DNA from: JASTVH01 sp042862465
Lineage (GTDB): Bacteria; Pseudomonadota; Gammaproteobacteria; Pseudomonadales; Oleiphilaceae
Length of the DNA stretch: 64,000 nucleotides
Assembly (NCBI GenBank): GCA_042862465.1
Contig: JASTVH010000001.1
Span: 1 to 64,000, forward strand
Direction of reading: 5' to 3'
Of this stretch, positions 6,068-15,467 are shown one piece after another. The position numbers and the translations under genes are program-made. Position 1 is the first letter of the stretch, and the number at the start of each line of letters is the position of its first letter. The notes beneath the pieces are model-generated. The model searched no databases and had not been told where the DNA came from. It saw nothing but the letters and a program-made list of their open reading frames with translations.

Positions 6068-7786
6068 ATGCGTCGACAGATAACCCTCCTACTTTTTGCC
6101 GCAATCGTCCTGGCCTGTGTGGTGACGTCGCTGGTGGTCGCGACGTTGATGCACAGAGAGCAGGCGGCGCTTGCGAAAGAACAGATCGCGATGATCCATC
6201 AGGAGCTGCGCGATCGTTACCACACCTTCGATCTGTTGCTGACGGATCAGGAGCGGCATCTGGACACCCGCCTACAGCGTGCACTGCCGGAACTCGCGCG
6301 CACGCTTGATGCGATGCCCATGGACCCGGCCACGGTTTCCGCCGAGACACTGGATATGCTCAGTGCCCGTTACGGGTTTGACTACATCTACATCGTCAAC
6401 CGTGACGGCATAATCGTGAACACCAACTTCAGCAAGGATCAGGGGCTGGATCTGAGCAAGGCCGGGGAGGGCATGGCGCGCCTGTTGGAGCGACTGTATG
6501 GCAGCGGCGAGGTGTTCTCTGATCGTTTCAATGCTTCCATCGCGACGGGTCGGCTCTACAAATACGCTTATTATGGCCCTGCGGGTAAGGACTACATCGT
6601 CGAAGTGGCGGTGGACCTGCGTCAGTTCCTGCGGCAGAACAGTGAGCGGCTGGACCAGTTGCTGTTTGGCTCCCTGTTCGATCTGGACACGTTACCGAGC
6701 GATCAACTTCAGGGATTTGATGTGTTCATGGTCAACAACTACGTCGGTTGGTCCCTGTTCAAGAAAGGGGAGACGCTTCCTGAAAAAGCGGCCGCGGCGT
6801 TCGGGGATCAGCAGCGCAAGCGCCTGGAAATCGAGCAGGGGGATCGCCTGGTAGTCTATGAGCGGGTACCGCGGCTGAACAGCAGGGAGGGGGAAACGGA
6901 CTCGCTGATTACCAAGGTGGTCTATGATCTGTCCGGCCAAAGCCAGCTGGTGTCACTGACACTGCTGGTGGCGGTGGTAATGGCACTGGTATTCGGGCTG
7001 GTGGCCTTTTGCCTGGCGCAGGGGATGCTTCAGCGCTGGCTGTTACGCCCCATTGCCGGACTGGCCCAGCAGCTGACGAACGTGGCCCAGGGTGACTTTC
7101 GGCATCTGTCCGCCACTGGCGTGGAGGAGCTGGATGTCATCACCCGCGGCGCCAACACCATGGTGGATGAGATCGCGGACCGGGAGGAGCGTTTGTTGCA
7201 GGCTCAGCGTGAACTGGAGAATCGGGTTCAGGAACGCACGGTGGAATTGACCGAGGCCAATCAGGAACTGGCCCGTATCGCCACGACCGACCCCTTGACG
7301 GGCCTGATGAATCGGCGCTCCTTCTTCGAAGTGGGCGCCCGGGAGCTGGCGCGTATCCAGCGGCAGGACGGACTCTCGTGCGTAGTGATGCTGGATCTCG
7401 ATCACTTCAAGCAGATCAATGACACCTACGGCCACAGCGTTGGCGATCGTGTGCTGGTATCGATCAGTCGCATCTTCCGGCAGGAATTACGGGCCTCGGA
7501 TCTGGCTGCGCGCCTGGGGGGCGAGGAATTTGGCCTGCTGTTGCCGGATACCTCCCTGGATCAGGCCCGTTCACTGGTGGAGCGGGTACGGCGGCAGGTG
7601 GCCGACAATGAATTTGCTACCGGCGATGAAGTACTGAGCCTGACTCTGAGTGCCGGGATTGCCCCCTGTGATCGCAATTCCAGGGGATTGGAGTCGGTGC
7701 TTCAGCAGGCAGACCGGGCCCTATATGAGGCCAAACGCAACGGGCGCAATCGTGTGGCCCTGGCGGAAAGCTCAGAGGTCAGATAG
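6068..7786 (+). CDS. Membrane diguanylate cyclase (sensor-HAMP-GGDEF)
   Basis: The 572-aa protein has an N-terminal membrane helix (about residues 5-28), a periplasmic sensor region of some 260 residues, a second helix (about 297-323), a HAMP-like linker with a coiled segment, and a C-terminal GGDEF domain. The active-site motif is GGEEF at residues 484-488, and RASD five residues upstream is an intact product-inhibition I-site. It should make cyclic di-GMP in response to a periplasmic signal that cannot be read from sequence. It is a single gene with a palindrome at its translation start. A second cyclic-di-GMP enzyme lies at 49659-52394. Confidence 0.93.
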   Translation: MRRQITLLLFAAIVLACVVTSLVVATLMHREQAALAKEQIAMIHQELRDRYHTFDLLLTDQERHLDTRLQRALPELARTLDAMPMDPATVSAETLDMLSARYGFDYIYIVNRDGIIVNTNFSKDQGLDLSKAGEGMARLLERLYGSGEVFSDRFNASIATGRLYKYAYYGPAGKDYIVEVAVDLRQFLRQNSERLDQLLFGSLFDLDTLPSDQLQGFDVFMVNNYVGWSLFKKGETLPEKAAAAFGDQQRKRLEIEQGDRLVVYERVPRLNSREGETDSLITKVVYDLSGQSQLVSLTLLVAVVMALVFGLVAFCLAQGMLQRWLLRPIAGLAQQLTNVAQGDFRHLSATGVEELDVITRGANTMVDEIADREERLLQAQRELENRVQERTVELTEANQELARIATTDPLTGLMNRRSFFEVGARELARIQRQDGLSCVVMLDLDHFKQINDTYGHSVGDRVLVSISRIFRQELRASDLAARLGGEEFGLLLPDTSLDQARSLVERVRRQVADNEFATGDEVLSLTLSAGIAPCDRNSRGLESVLQQADRALYEAKRNGRNRVALAESSEVR

Positions 7787-7915
7787 CCTTTCACGCCCGT
7801 CCACTCTGGCCTGATAAAGCGCCTGATGCGCTTCCTCGCCGACCAGGTCCTGTACATACAGGCTTTCCAGGCCGCGGGCTTCCCGATTGACCCCCTCTTC
7901 GCAGGTCGCATTCAT
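7772..7915 (-). CDS. Candidate small ORF (47 aa) convergent with the diguanylate cyclase
   Basis: On the minus strand CAGGAG precedes ATG 7915 by 4 nt and opens a 47-codon frame (start MNATCEEGVNRE, end GRERLSDL) overlapping the end of the cyclase gene by 15 bp. The composition is protein-like and soluble, and the region 7787-8043 has no other gene. The frame stays open far upstream, so a longer start is possible. I recognise no family and regard it as tentative. Confidence 0.3.
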   Translation of the reverse strand: MNATCEEGVNREARGLESLYVQDLVGEEAHQALYQARVDGRERLSDL

Positions 7916-8043
7916 CTCCTGGTAACGGTGTTTTCGATCAACGTCAGCGGGCAGGGCTGTAATGCTGGCACGAGCAGGTGGCGACGGCCGACTTCCGTTT
8001 GTGGCACTCTGGACGGGCCACTGACTGGCACGGGAGGAACGCA

Positions 8044-8925
8044 ATGGAAGCGCATAAAGTCCTGGTTTTGGGGGGCACGGGATTTCTCGGTGGCCATGTT
8101 GTCGAGGCACTGGCCGTCGCGGGCCATACCGTACGCCTTGGCTGTCGCCACCCGGAACGCCCGGCGCTGGAAACCGATCATCCTGTCGACACCGTCTCCT
8201 GCGACATCCGCGATATTGACTCGCTGCGCAAAGCCGTGGCCGGCTGTGACGCCGTGGTGAATGCGGTGTCGTTGTATGAGGAAAAAGGCGGACTGACCTT
8301 TGAGGCCATTCACGTGGCCGGTGCTCGGCAGCTGGCGGAAGTGGCGCGGGGCGCCGGGGTGGGATGTCTGGTACAGCTCTCCGGCATTGGCGCGGATACG
8401 ACGTCGGACTCCAAATACGTTCGCGCAAGGGCGCAAGGGGAGAAGGCGGTGCAATCGGCTTTCCCCGAAGCGGTCATCCTGCGCCCCAGTGTCCTGTTTG
8501 ATGATGAAGGTGGTTTCGTGGAAGCCCTGGAGTGGGTGAGCCGGCTGCCGCTGATCCCCCTGTTTGGGAACGGAACCACGCGGCTGCAGCCAGTGCATGC
8601 TGCGGACGTGGCGGTGGCGATTGAGCGTCTGGTGGCCCGTTCCGGATCCGTCGGCCGTCTCTTCGAGTTGGGCGGTGCCCGGGCGTGCAGTTACCGGGAG
8701 TGGCTGGAATTGATGCTGCTGGCACGGGGGCGACGTCGCCTGATGCTGCCGGTGCCGTTCGCGATCTGGCGCCTGATCGGGAGCCTGGCAAGGTGGCTCC
8801 CCGGCACGCCGGTCACGCGTGATCAGGTGATTCTGATGGAACGGGATAACGTCGCCGATCCGGAGCTGGATGGCTTTCGCGCACTGGCCATCAGGCCACG
8901 GAGTCTGGAGTCCGTGTTGCGCTAG
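8044..8925 (+). CDS. NAD(P)-binding SDR protein, NDUFA9-like
   Basis: The 293-aa product starts MEAHKVLVLGGTGFLGGHVV, an atypical short-chain dehydrogenase Rossmann fold with the GGTGFLG dinucleotide motif at residues 10-16. Its later segments (LVQLSGIGAD, ILRPSVLFDDE, LQPVHAADVA) match the NDUFA9/NmrA-like epimerase group, which lacks the usual catalytic Tyr-x3-Lys and often has a structural or regulatory role. GGGAGG lies 7 nt before ATG 8044; an upstream in-frame start at 7978 lacks support. It is a single gene with about 290 bp of non-coding DNA after it. Confidence 0.8.
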   Translation: MEAHKVLVLGGTGFLGGHVVEALAVAGHTVRLGCRHPERPALETDHPVDTVSCDIRDIDSLRKAVAGCDAVVNAVSLYEEKGGLTFEAIHVAGARQLAEVARGAGVGCLVQLSGIGADTTSDSKYVRARAQGEKAVQSAFPEAVILRPSVLFDDEGGFVEALEWVSRLPLIPLFGNGTTRLQPVHAADVAVAIERLVARSGSVGRLFELGGARACSYREWLELMLLARGRRRLMLPVPFAIWRLIGSLARWLPGTPVTRDQVILMERDNVADPELDGFRALAIRPRSLESVLR

Positions 8926-9110
8926 TGCGCGGGCCGCTGATCGACCATGCCGCGAGGCAAACCCACTCCTGGCTGGAGCGGGCCGGCCTGGATCCACGGG
9001 GCATTCCGAAGCTGTCTCTGCCACACAGTCATTTGGCGTGAGTAATCTGTGGCTGCTAAAGACGTGTCATTAAAGCAGTCATTTTATTACCAGATGTTAA
9101 GTCCAGGCGT

Positions 9111-9140
9111 TTGCCTTGGCTGGCAACATTGCTCTAGCAT
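9111..9140 (+). promoter_or_regulatory. Candidate promoter for the alternative complex III operon
   Basis: TTGCCT (9111-9116) and TAGCAT (9135-9140) are separated by 18 bp, a partial match to a sigma-70 promoter. It lies in an AT-richer stretch (9060-9160) upstream of the first gene of the respiratory run. It is placed by eye only. Confidence 0.3.
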
Positions 9141-9216
9141 AAATTTAACTTCACGGATGGCGTAGTCAGTCGCTTTCAATCCCCCCCGCGGCTGTGCTGG
9201 TGACAAGGAGGGAATC

Positions 9217-9441
9217 ATGCCCTACGGTCAACGCCGTAATTTCGAAGATTACTGTCTGTTTTTCTCTCTCGCATGGTTTCTCATGGGCTTTCCGGGCCGA
9301 AAGCCTCCTACGCCGTTCGTACCTCTTCACGACCTGACTGCCGCGTTCCCCGGATGGGCGCGTGCGGTCGGGTATGCCTGGAATCATTATGGAGTGTGCA
9401 GCGAACGGGTGAGGGACCATGCCGCAGATCTTCCGACCTAA
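9217..9441 (+). CDS. Small ORF (74 aa) leading into the actA start
   Basis: AAGGAGGG lies 5 nt before an ATG opening a 74-codon frame that overlaps the actA start by 23 nt. The product has one weakly hydrophobic stretch (CLFFSLAWFLMGF) and no signal peptide or heme motif. The very strong ribosome-binding site suggests it is translated, either as a small protein or as a leader that couples translation to actA. I recognise no family. Confidence 0.45.
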   Translation: MPYGQRRNFEDYCLFFSLAWFLMGFPGRKPPTPFVPLHDLTAAFPGWARAVGYAWNHYGVCSERVRDHAADLPT

Positions 9442-10069
9442 AGCCAATGGCCTGGCCCATTGGGTGATGGTCGGGTTGCTGCTGGTGGTGGTCGGCGGCA
9501 CCACTGCGGGGCTCCTGCTCAACGTATCACCCTACAACACCGGGCAGGGCTCCGTTCCTGCCCAGCCGGTGCCGTTCAGTCACAAGCACCACGTAGGCGC
9601 GTTGGGTATCGACTGTCGCTACTGCCACACCAGTGTCGAGCGGTCGGCCTTTGCCGGACTGCCGGATACCCGCACCTGCATGACATGCCACTCCCAGCTG
9701 TGGACCAACGCCGACATGCTGGAACCGGTCCGCCGCAGCCTGAAGGAAGACAAGCCCCTGGTGTGGACGCGGGTCAACGACATGCCCGACTACGTCTATT
9801 TCAACCATCAGGCTCATGTGGAAAACGGGGTGGGGTGCGAGTCCTGTCATGGGCGGGTGGATGAAATGCCACTGATGCGCCAGGCCAAGCCACTGACCAT
9901 GCGCTGGTGTCTGGACTGCCACCGTGATCCCGGATCACGACTGCGCGAGCCGGACCAGATCACGGCGTTTGGCGTCAGCCGCAACGATGAAGCCAAGAGC
10001 AAACGCCTGCTTGAGAAGTACGACATTCACACGGATCGAATGACCGAGTGCATCACATGCCACCGATAG
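9419..10069 (+). CDS. actA: Alternative complex III pentaheme cytochrome c subunit ActA
   Basis: The 216-aa protein has one N-terminal membrane anchor (about residues 14-36) and five CxxCH heme c sites: CRYCH, CMTCH, CESCH, CLDCH and CITCH. A membrane-anchored pentaheme cytochrome followed by a large molybdopterin-like/Fe-S protein is the hallmark of alternative complex III. ActA passes electrons in the periplasm toward the terminal oxidase. The last heme site lies at the extreme C-terminus, and actB begins inside this gene's 3' end. Confidence 0.93.
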   Translation: MPQIFRPKANGLAHWVMVGLLLVVVGGTTAGLLLNVSPYNTGQGSVPAQPVPFSHKHHVGALGIDCRYCHTSVERSAFAGLPDTRTCMTCHSQLWTNADMLEPVRRSLKEDKPLVWTRVNDMPDYVYFNHQAHVENGVGCESCHGRVDEMPLMRQAKPLTMRWCLDCHRDPGSRLREPDQITAFGVSRNDEAKSKRLLEKYDIHTDRMTECITCHR

Positions 10070-13041
10070 AGCCGAAGGATTACGGAAAATTGCGTCAGCG
10101 CTTGGCCGGTAAGGACGGTGTCGGCTACTGGCGCAGCCTGGCAGAGCTGGCGGATAGCGGCGAGTACCGTGAGCTGGCGTCCCGGGAGTTTCCGGATGCC
10201 CTGCAGTTCTGGCAGGCTCCGGTGAGCCGCCGGCGTATTCTCAAGCTGCTGGGGGCGAGCATGGCGCTGGCCGGGCTCACCGCCTGCACCCGGCAGCCGG
10301 AAGAGCACATCGTCCCCTACGTGCGCATGCCGGAATACCTTGTGCCTGGGCAGGCCCGCTTCTACGCCACTGCGGCGATGATCGGCGGCTACGCCCACGG
10401 GCTGCTGGCCGAGAGTCACGAAGGCCGGCCCACCAAGATTGAAGGCAATCCCGATCATCCGGCCACCCAGGGCGCCTGCGATGCCATCAGCCAGGCCTCG
10501 GTGTTGTCTTTGTATGATCCGGACCGGTCGGCGGCGGTACGCCATCGTGAGACGCCGTCAAATTTCGGGGCCTGCCTGGCGGCCTTGAGTCAAAAACAGT
10601 CGCATTGGAACGAGCGGCAGGGGGAGGGGCTGAGCTTTCTCACCGAGACCATCACCTCTCCCAGCCAGCAGGCGGCCATGGAAAAACTTCGCCAGCGCTG
10701 GCCCAAAGCGCGCTGGTTCGTTCACGAGCCGGTGGACCGAAATGGGGTATATGGGGGCAGCCAGCGTCTGTTCGGGCGCCCGCTGGAGCCCTACTACCGC
10801 TTCGATCAAGTTCGAGTGGTGGTGTCCCTGGACGCAGATTTCATGCAGGCCCAACCCGGATTCCTGCGCTATGCCCGGGACTGGATGGCGCAGCGCCGGC
10901 CACGGGACAACGAAGGCGGGCTGGCACGGCTGTATGCGGTGGAATCCAGCCCCGGTGTCACCGGCGCCTCGGCGGATCATCGGGTGGGGCTGGCCTATCC
11001 GCGGGTTGAATCCGCTGCCCGGGAGCTGGCATCGGCACTCGGGTTGGCGGTGGATAAGGGCGAGAAAAACGTCCTCGACGAAGCTTGGTTAAAGGCGGTG
11101 GTCGAGGAACTGCAAGCCCATCAGGGCAGGGCGCTGGTGGTCCCTGGTGATCAGCAGCCGGCGGTGGTCCATGCCCTGGCCCATGCCATGAACGAGCAAC
11201 TGGGCGCCTTCAATCGCAGCGTTTTTTGGATCGAGCCCCAGGTGACTGACCCTGCAGCCGAAGGCCTGGAGGCACTGACCGAAGCGATTCATGAAGGCAA
11301 GGTGCAGGATCTGGTGGTGATGGAGGCCAATCCGGTCTACACCGCGCCGGGGGATCTGGGCTTTCGCGAAGCCTTCGATTCGGTGCCCTGGCGGCTGCAT
11401 TGGGGCGCCTACCGGGATGAAACCGCGCGCCTGAGCCACTGGCACGTGCCGGCCGCGCACAGCCTGGAAAGCTGGGGGGATGCGCGTGCCTATGATGGCA
11501 CCGTCAGCATCATCCAGCCGCTGATCCAGCCGCTGCGGGGAGGCCTCACTGCACTGCAGATGTGGCATGCCTTCGGCACGGCGGTGGAGGCCGACCCCCG
11601 CAAGCTGTTGATGGATCACTGGCGCAACCGGCACGAAGGGGACGATTTCGATCGGTTCTGGCGTCGCAGTCTGCATGACGGTGTGGTGCCGGCCAGTCGC
11701 GCCCGGACGCTGACGGTCCAGGTGGATAGGGAGCGCTTTGCCGCTCTGCCGCCGGCCAACCGGGAATCGGATGGCCTGCTCCTGCAGTTCCGGCCCGATC
11801 CCGCCTTGTGGGACGGGCGCCATGCCAACAACGGCTGGCTCCAGGAAATGCCGCGCCCGCTCACCACGCTGACCTGGAACAACGCCCTGCACATCGGCCC
11901 CGCTGTGGCGGAAAAGTACGGGCTGGACGAAGGCGATGTGGTGAAGATTTCCACCGCTGCCGGGTTTGCCAAGGTTCCGGTGTATGTGTTGCCCGGGCAA
12001 CCGCCGGACACCGCCACACTCAACCTCGGCTTTGGTCGCGAGGGGGCCGGCCGGGTGGCACAGGGGATTGGCACCAATGCCTTCGCCGTGCGCTCTCGAC
12101 ATAATCCCTGGGCGATGCCGGTGGAGCTGGAGAAAACCGGGGAATACCAGCAGCTCTCGGCGATCCAGGCCCATCACCATATCGAGGGTCGGGACGTGTT
12201 GCGGGAGGCGGACTGGGAACACTACCAGCGCTCGCCGCACTTTGCGCAGCATGAGTCCGAAGAGCTGTCGCTGTATCCCGAACCCTGGCCGGCAGAGCGG
12301 GAGAGTGACAACGCCTGGGGCATGGCCATCGACCTGTCCGCCTGCATCGGCTGCAACGCCTGTGTGACCGCGTGTCAGGCGGAGAACAATATTCCCATCG
12401 TGGGGCCGGAAGAGGTGGCCCGGGGCCATGACATGCACTGGATCCGTGTCGACCGCTATTTTTCCGACAGCCTGGAAGCACCGGGGATTACCTTCCAGCC
12501 GGTGCCCTGCATGCATTGCGAAAACGCCCCCTGCGAATACGTCTGTCCGGTGGGGGCCACCCAGCACAGTGCCGACGGCATCAACGAAATGCTCTACCAG
12601 CGCTGTATCGGCACCCGCTATTGCTCCCAGAACTGTCCTTACAAGGTACGCCGCTTCAACTGGTTCGACTTCACCAGCGCCGCCGCTACCTACAGCGCCC
12701 GCCCGGCGGTGCAAAACCCGGACGTGACCGTGCGCCAGCGCGGGGTGATGGAGAAGTGTACCTACTGCGTGCAGCGCATCACGGAAGTACGGCGGCGGGC
12801 CGAGTCCGAAGAGCGGGAAATTCATGACGGGGAGATTCAGCCGTCCTGTCAGCAGGCCTGCCCCACCGAGGCCATCGTTTTCGGGGATCTGGCCAAGAAA
12901 GGCAGTCAGGTGAACCGGCTGAAATCGCATCCGCTGAATTACGCCATGCTCGGCGAGGTCAATACGCGGCCGCGGACCACCTATCTGGCGGCGGTGCGCA
13001 ATCCCAACCCGGCGCTGAAGAAAGACAAGGAGCAGGGATGA
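10057..13041 (+). CDS. actB: Alternative complex III subunit ActB (molybdopterin-like plus Fe-S)
   Basis: This protein of about 994 aa has an RRRILKLLGAS twin-arginine-like signal with LTAC as a possible lipid-attachment cysteine. A long half resembling molybdopterin oxidoreductases follows; in this complex it does not carry the cofactor. The last third binds four Fe-S clusters: CIGCNACVTAC, CMHCENAPCEYVC, a CSQNCP site and a CTYC/CQQACP pair. It accepts electrons from quinol oxidation and passes them to the hemes. I chose ATG 10057, which overlaps actA by 13 nt; ATG 10048 is also possible. Confidence 0.93.
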   Translation: MPPIEPKDYGKLRQRLAGKDGVGYWRSLAELADSGEYRELASREFPDALQFWQAPVSRRRILKLLGASMALAGLTACTRQPEEHIVPYVRMPEYLVPGQARFYATAAMIGGYAHGLLAESHEGRPTKIEGNPDHPATQGACDAISQASVLSLYDPDRSAAVRHRETPSNFGACLAALSQKQSHWNERQGEGLSFLTETITSPSQQAAMEKLRQRWPKARWFVHEPVDRNGVYGGSQRLFGRPLEPYYRFDQVRVVVSLDADFMQAQPGFLRYARDWMAQRRPRDNEGGLARLYAVESSPGVTGASADHRVGLAYPRVESAARELASALGLAVDKGEKNVLDEAWLKAVVEELQAHQGRALVVPGDQQPAVVHALAHAMNEQLGAFNRSVFWIEPQVTDPAAEGLEALTEAIHEGKVQDLVVMEANPVYTAPGDLGFREAFDSVPWRLHWGAYRDETARLSHWHVPAAHSLESWGDARAYDGTVSIIQPLIQPLRGGLTALQMWHAFGTAVEADPRKLLMDHWRNRHEGDDFDRFWRRSLHDGVVPASRARTLTVQVDRERFAALPPANRESDGLLLQFRPDPALWDGRHANNGWLQEMPRPLTTLTWNNALHIGPAVAEKYGLDEGDVVKISTAAGFAKVPVYVLPGQPPDTATLNLGFGREGAGRVAQGIGTNAFAVRSRHNPWAMPVELEKTGEYQQLSAIQAHHHIEGRDVLREADWEHYQRSPHFAQHESEELSLYPEPWPAERESDNAWGMAIDLSACIGCNACVTACQAENNIPIVGPEEVARGHDMHWIRVDRYFSDSLEAPGITFQPVPCMHCENAPCEYVCPVGATQHSADGINEMLYQRCIGTRYCSQNCPYKVRRFNWFDFTSAAATYSARPAVQNPDVTVRQRGVMEKCTYCVQRITEVRRRAESEEREIHDGEIQPSCQQACPTEAIVFGDLAKKGSQVNRLKSHPLNYAMLGEVNTRPRTTYLAAVRNPNPALKKDKEQG

Positions 13042-14414
13042 ACCGGCCGAAGGTCCAGCAACTGTTGCCCGACGGGCTGACCCACCGCTCCCTGACCGAG
13101 CGCATCAGTGGGCTGGTGCTGGATCGGCGGGCGCCAATGTCCTGGTGGCTGGCGTTCATGATTGCCGCGGCCCTGACGCTGATGCTGCTGGCGGGCATGA
13201 GCTATGTGTTTGTTACCGGGGTAGGGCTGTTCGGGGTCAATATCCCGGTGGCCTGGGGGTTTCCCATCGTCAATACCATCTGGTGGATCGGGATCGCCCA
13301 TGCCGGCACGCTGATTTCGGCGGTCCTGCTGCTGACGCGGCAGCCCTGGCGCGCCTCGATCAACCGTCTGGCCGAGGCCATGGCCATGTTCGCGATTTTC
13401 TGTGCCGGGCTTTACCCGCTGCTGCATCTGGGGCGTCCCTGGCTGGCCTACTATCTCTTCCCCTATCCGGACACCATGAATCTCTGGCCGCAGTGGCGCA
13501 GCCCGCTGGTGTGGGATTTCTTCGCCATCACCACCTATCTCGTCTACACCGCCTGTTTCCTCTATCTGAGCCTGCTGCCCGACTTTGCCACCCTGCGTGA
13601 CCGCGCCAGTGCCCGCTGGCGGCAGCTGTTCTATGGCGTGCTGGCCCTGGGCTGGCGCAATTCGGCGGTGCACTGGGCCCGTTACGACCAGGCCAACCGG
13701 GTGCTGGCGGTGGTGGCGGCGCCGATTGTGGTGTCGGTGACCGGGATCATTTCCCTGGATCTGGCGGTGTCCATCGTTCCGGGGTTCCACTTCACCATCT
13801 TTCCACCGTATTTCGTGGCCGGGGCGCTGTTCTCGGGTTTTGCGACTGTGGCGATGCTGGCGGTGATCATGCGCGCCATGTTCGGGTTGCGGGAAATGAT
13901 CACCCGCCAGCACCTGGACTATCTGGGCCGTATGATGCTGATTTTCGCCCTGGTGGTGGATTACGCCTACACCCAGGAAATGTTCACCGCCTGGTATTCC
14001 GGCGAGTCCTTCTATCACTACGTCTATATCGACCGCTGGACCGGGCCCTACGCGCCGGCCTGGTGGACCATGATCCTGTGCAACGTGGTGCTGGTGCAGT
14101 TGCTGTGGTTCCGACGCGTGCGACGGTCTCCGGCGGCCCTGCTGATGCTGGCGATCATGGGCAACATCGGCATGTGGCTGGAGCGTTTCCAGATCGTGTT
14201 CACCAGTACCCACGCCGACTACACCCCCTCGGCCTGGGACACGATCTGGCCAACCGGCTGGGACTGGACGCTTTATGTCGGCACGCTGGGGTTGTTTACC
14301 TTCGGAGTTCTGGTTTTCGTACGGATGGCGCCGCTGGTTTCCATGCACGACATGCGGGCATCAATCGATGATCGGGATCGCAGCGTAGCCAGCGGGGAGG
14401 GACAGCATGAGTAA
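13038..14414 (+). CDS. actC: Alternative complex III membrane subunit ActC (NrfD/PsrC type)
   Basis: The 458-aa protein has around ten membrane helices and the NrfD/PsrC layout, including the conserved WWIGIAHAGTLISA segment near residue 80 in the quinol-binding helices. It is one of the two large quinol-interacting membrane subunits. The start overlaps the actB stop as ATGA. Confidence 0.92.
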   Translation: MNRPKVQQLLPDGLTHRSLTERISGLVLDRRAPMSWWLAFMIAAALTLMLLAGMSYVFVTGVGLFGVNIPVAWGFPIVNTIWWIGIAHAGTLISAVLLLTRQPWRASINRLAEAMAMFAIFCAGLYPLLHLGRPWLAYYLFPYPDTMNLWPQWRSPLVWDFFAITTYLVYTACFLYLSLLPDFATLRDRASARWRQLFYGVLALGWRNSAVHWARYDQANRVLAVVAAPIVVSVTGIISLDLAVSIVPGFHFTIFPPYFVAGALFSGFATVAMLAVIMRAMFGLREMITRQHLDYLGRMMLIFALVVDYAYTQEMFTAWYSGESFYHYVYIDRWTGPYAPAWWTMILCNVVLVQLLWFRRVRRSPAALLMLAIMGNIGMWLERFQIVFTSTHADYTPSAWDTIWPTGWDWTLYVGTLGLFTFGVLVFVRMAPLVSMHDMRASIDDRDRSVASGEGQHE

Positions 14415-14928
14415 GCAGCCCTACGGTCTCATGGCCCAATTCGAGGATAGCGATACGCTGGTGGCCGCGGCCAGGGCGGCACGAGAGGCCGGCTATTGCC
14501 AGCTGGAAGCCTACGCGCCGTTTCCGGTGCCGGGGCTGGCGGACGCGGTGGGGTTCCGTGAGCGGCGGGTGCCGAAGGTGGCGTTGGTGTGCGGGCTGCT
14601 CGCGGCGGCCGGTGCCTTCTTCATGCAATGGTACGCCGCAGTACCGGACTACCCCTATGTGACCGGCGGAAAGCCCCTGAACAGTTGGCCGGCGTTTCTG
14701 CCCATCACCTTCGAGGTGGGCATCCTCACGGTGGTGCTATCGGCGCTGATAACGATGCTGGTGCTCAACGGATTGCCGCGCCCCTACCACGCGGCCTTCA
14801 ATGACCCGGAATTCGATCGCGCATCCGGTGACGGCTTTTTCCTGCTGTGTTGCCCTCAGTCAATCGAGGAGGCCCGCGCGTTGCTGGAGCGTCAGGGTGC
14901 ACAGGCCGTGCGGAAGGTGGCGCCATGA
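14407..14928 (+). CDS. actD: Alternative complex III subunit ActD (DUF3341)
   Basis: The 173-aa protein starts with a soluble segment (MAQFEDSDTLVAAARAAREAGY) and has two membrane helices: near residues 56-75 and near 95-120. This is the DUF3341 pattern, found only beside actC in these operons. Its role is structural or possibly in proton movement. It overlaps actC by 8 nt. Confidence 0.9.
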   Translation: MSKQPYGLMAQFEDSDTLVAAARAAREAGYCQLEAYAPFPVPGLADAVGFRERRVPKVALVCGLLAAAGAFFMQWYAAVPDYPYVTGGKPLNSWPAFLPITFEVGILTVVLSALITMLVLNGLPRPYHAAFNDPEFDRASGDGFFLLCCPQSIEEARALLERQGAQAVRKVAP

Positions 14929-15467
14929 CGCGCAGGGCCGTGGTGCTGCTGGTGCTGCTGGCGGGCCTGGCAGGCTGCCAGCAGAAGATGACGGATCAGC
15001 CTCGCTATGAGGCCTATGAGGAGGCCCGGGACTGGGCCAATAACCAGTCGGCACGTCGGCCGGTACCGGGCACCGTGGCCCGCGGTGAAAGTCTGGAGCC
15101 GGTGCTCCGGGAGCTGCCGATGCCGCTGACCCGGGAGCTGCTGGAAACCGGCCGCGAGCGTTTCGAAATCTACTGCACGCCCTGCCACGGCTATACCGGC
15201 CATGGCAACGGCATGGTGCCCCATCGGGGGTTCCCCAATCCGCCCTCGTTCCATAGCGAGCGCCTGCGCAACATGCCCTTGCGGCATTTTTACGATGTGA
15301 TCACCGACGGCTTCGGGGTGATGTACAGCTACAAGGCCCGGGTCCAGCCCGAAGAACGCTGGGCCATCGCCGCCTATATCCGGGCGTTGCAGTTGTCCCA
15401 GAACACGGCGGTGAAGGACCTCACTTGGGAACAGAGAGCGAAGCTGGAGCAGGGAGGAGCGCCATGA
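14925..15467 (+). CDS. actE: Alternative complex III monoheme cytochrome c subunit ActE
   Basis: The 180-aa product is a lipoprotein (lipobox LAGC, cysteine about residue 18) with a single CTPCH heme c site followed by GYTGHGNG, as in this family. I start it at ATG 14925, which overlaps the actD stop as ATGA; the frame is open further upstream but that part lies within actD. ActE carries electrons to the oxidase, which is encoded just downstream. Confidence 0.92.
   Translation: MTRRAVVLLVLLAGLAGCQQKMTDQPRYEAYEEARDWANNQSARRPVPGTVARGESLEPVLRELPMPLTRELLETGRERFEIYCTPCHGYTGHGNGMVPHRGFPNPPSFHSERLRNMPLRHFYDVITDGFGVMYSYKARVQPEERWAIAAYIRALQLSQNTAVKDLTWEQRAKLEQGGAP

Noticed and set aside
8926..9042. 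A 38-codon GTG-led frame right after the NDUFA9-like gene
   Set aside because: No ribosome-binding site, no recognisable sequence, and it immediately follows the stop codon, so it may be read-through-like chance.
11089..12930. A 613-codon open frame on the minus strand inside actB
   Set aside because: It is a mirror of the GC-rich codon use of actB; all motifs (Fe-S cysteines) are on the plus strand.
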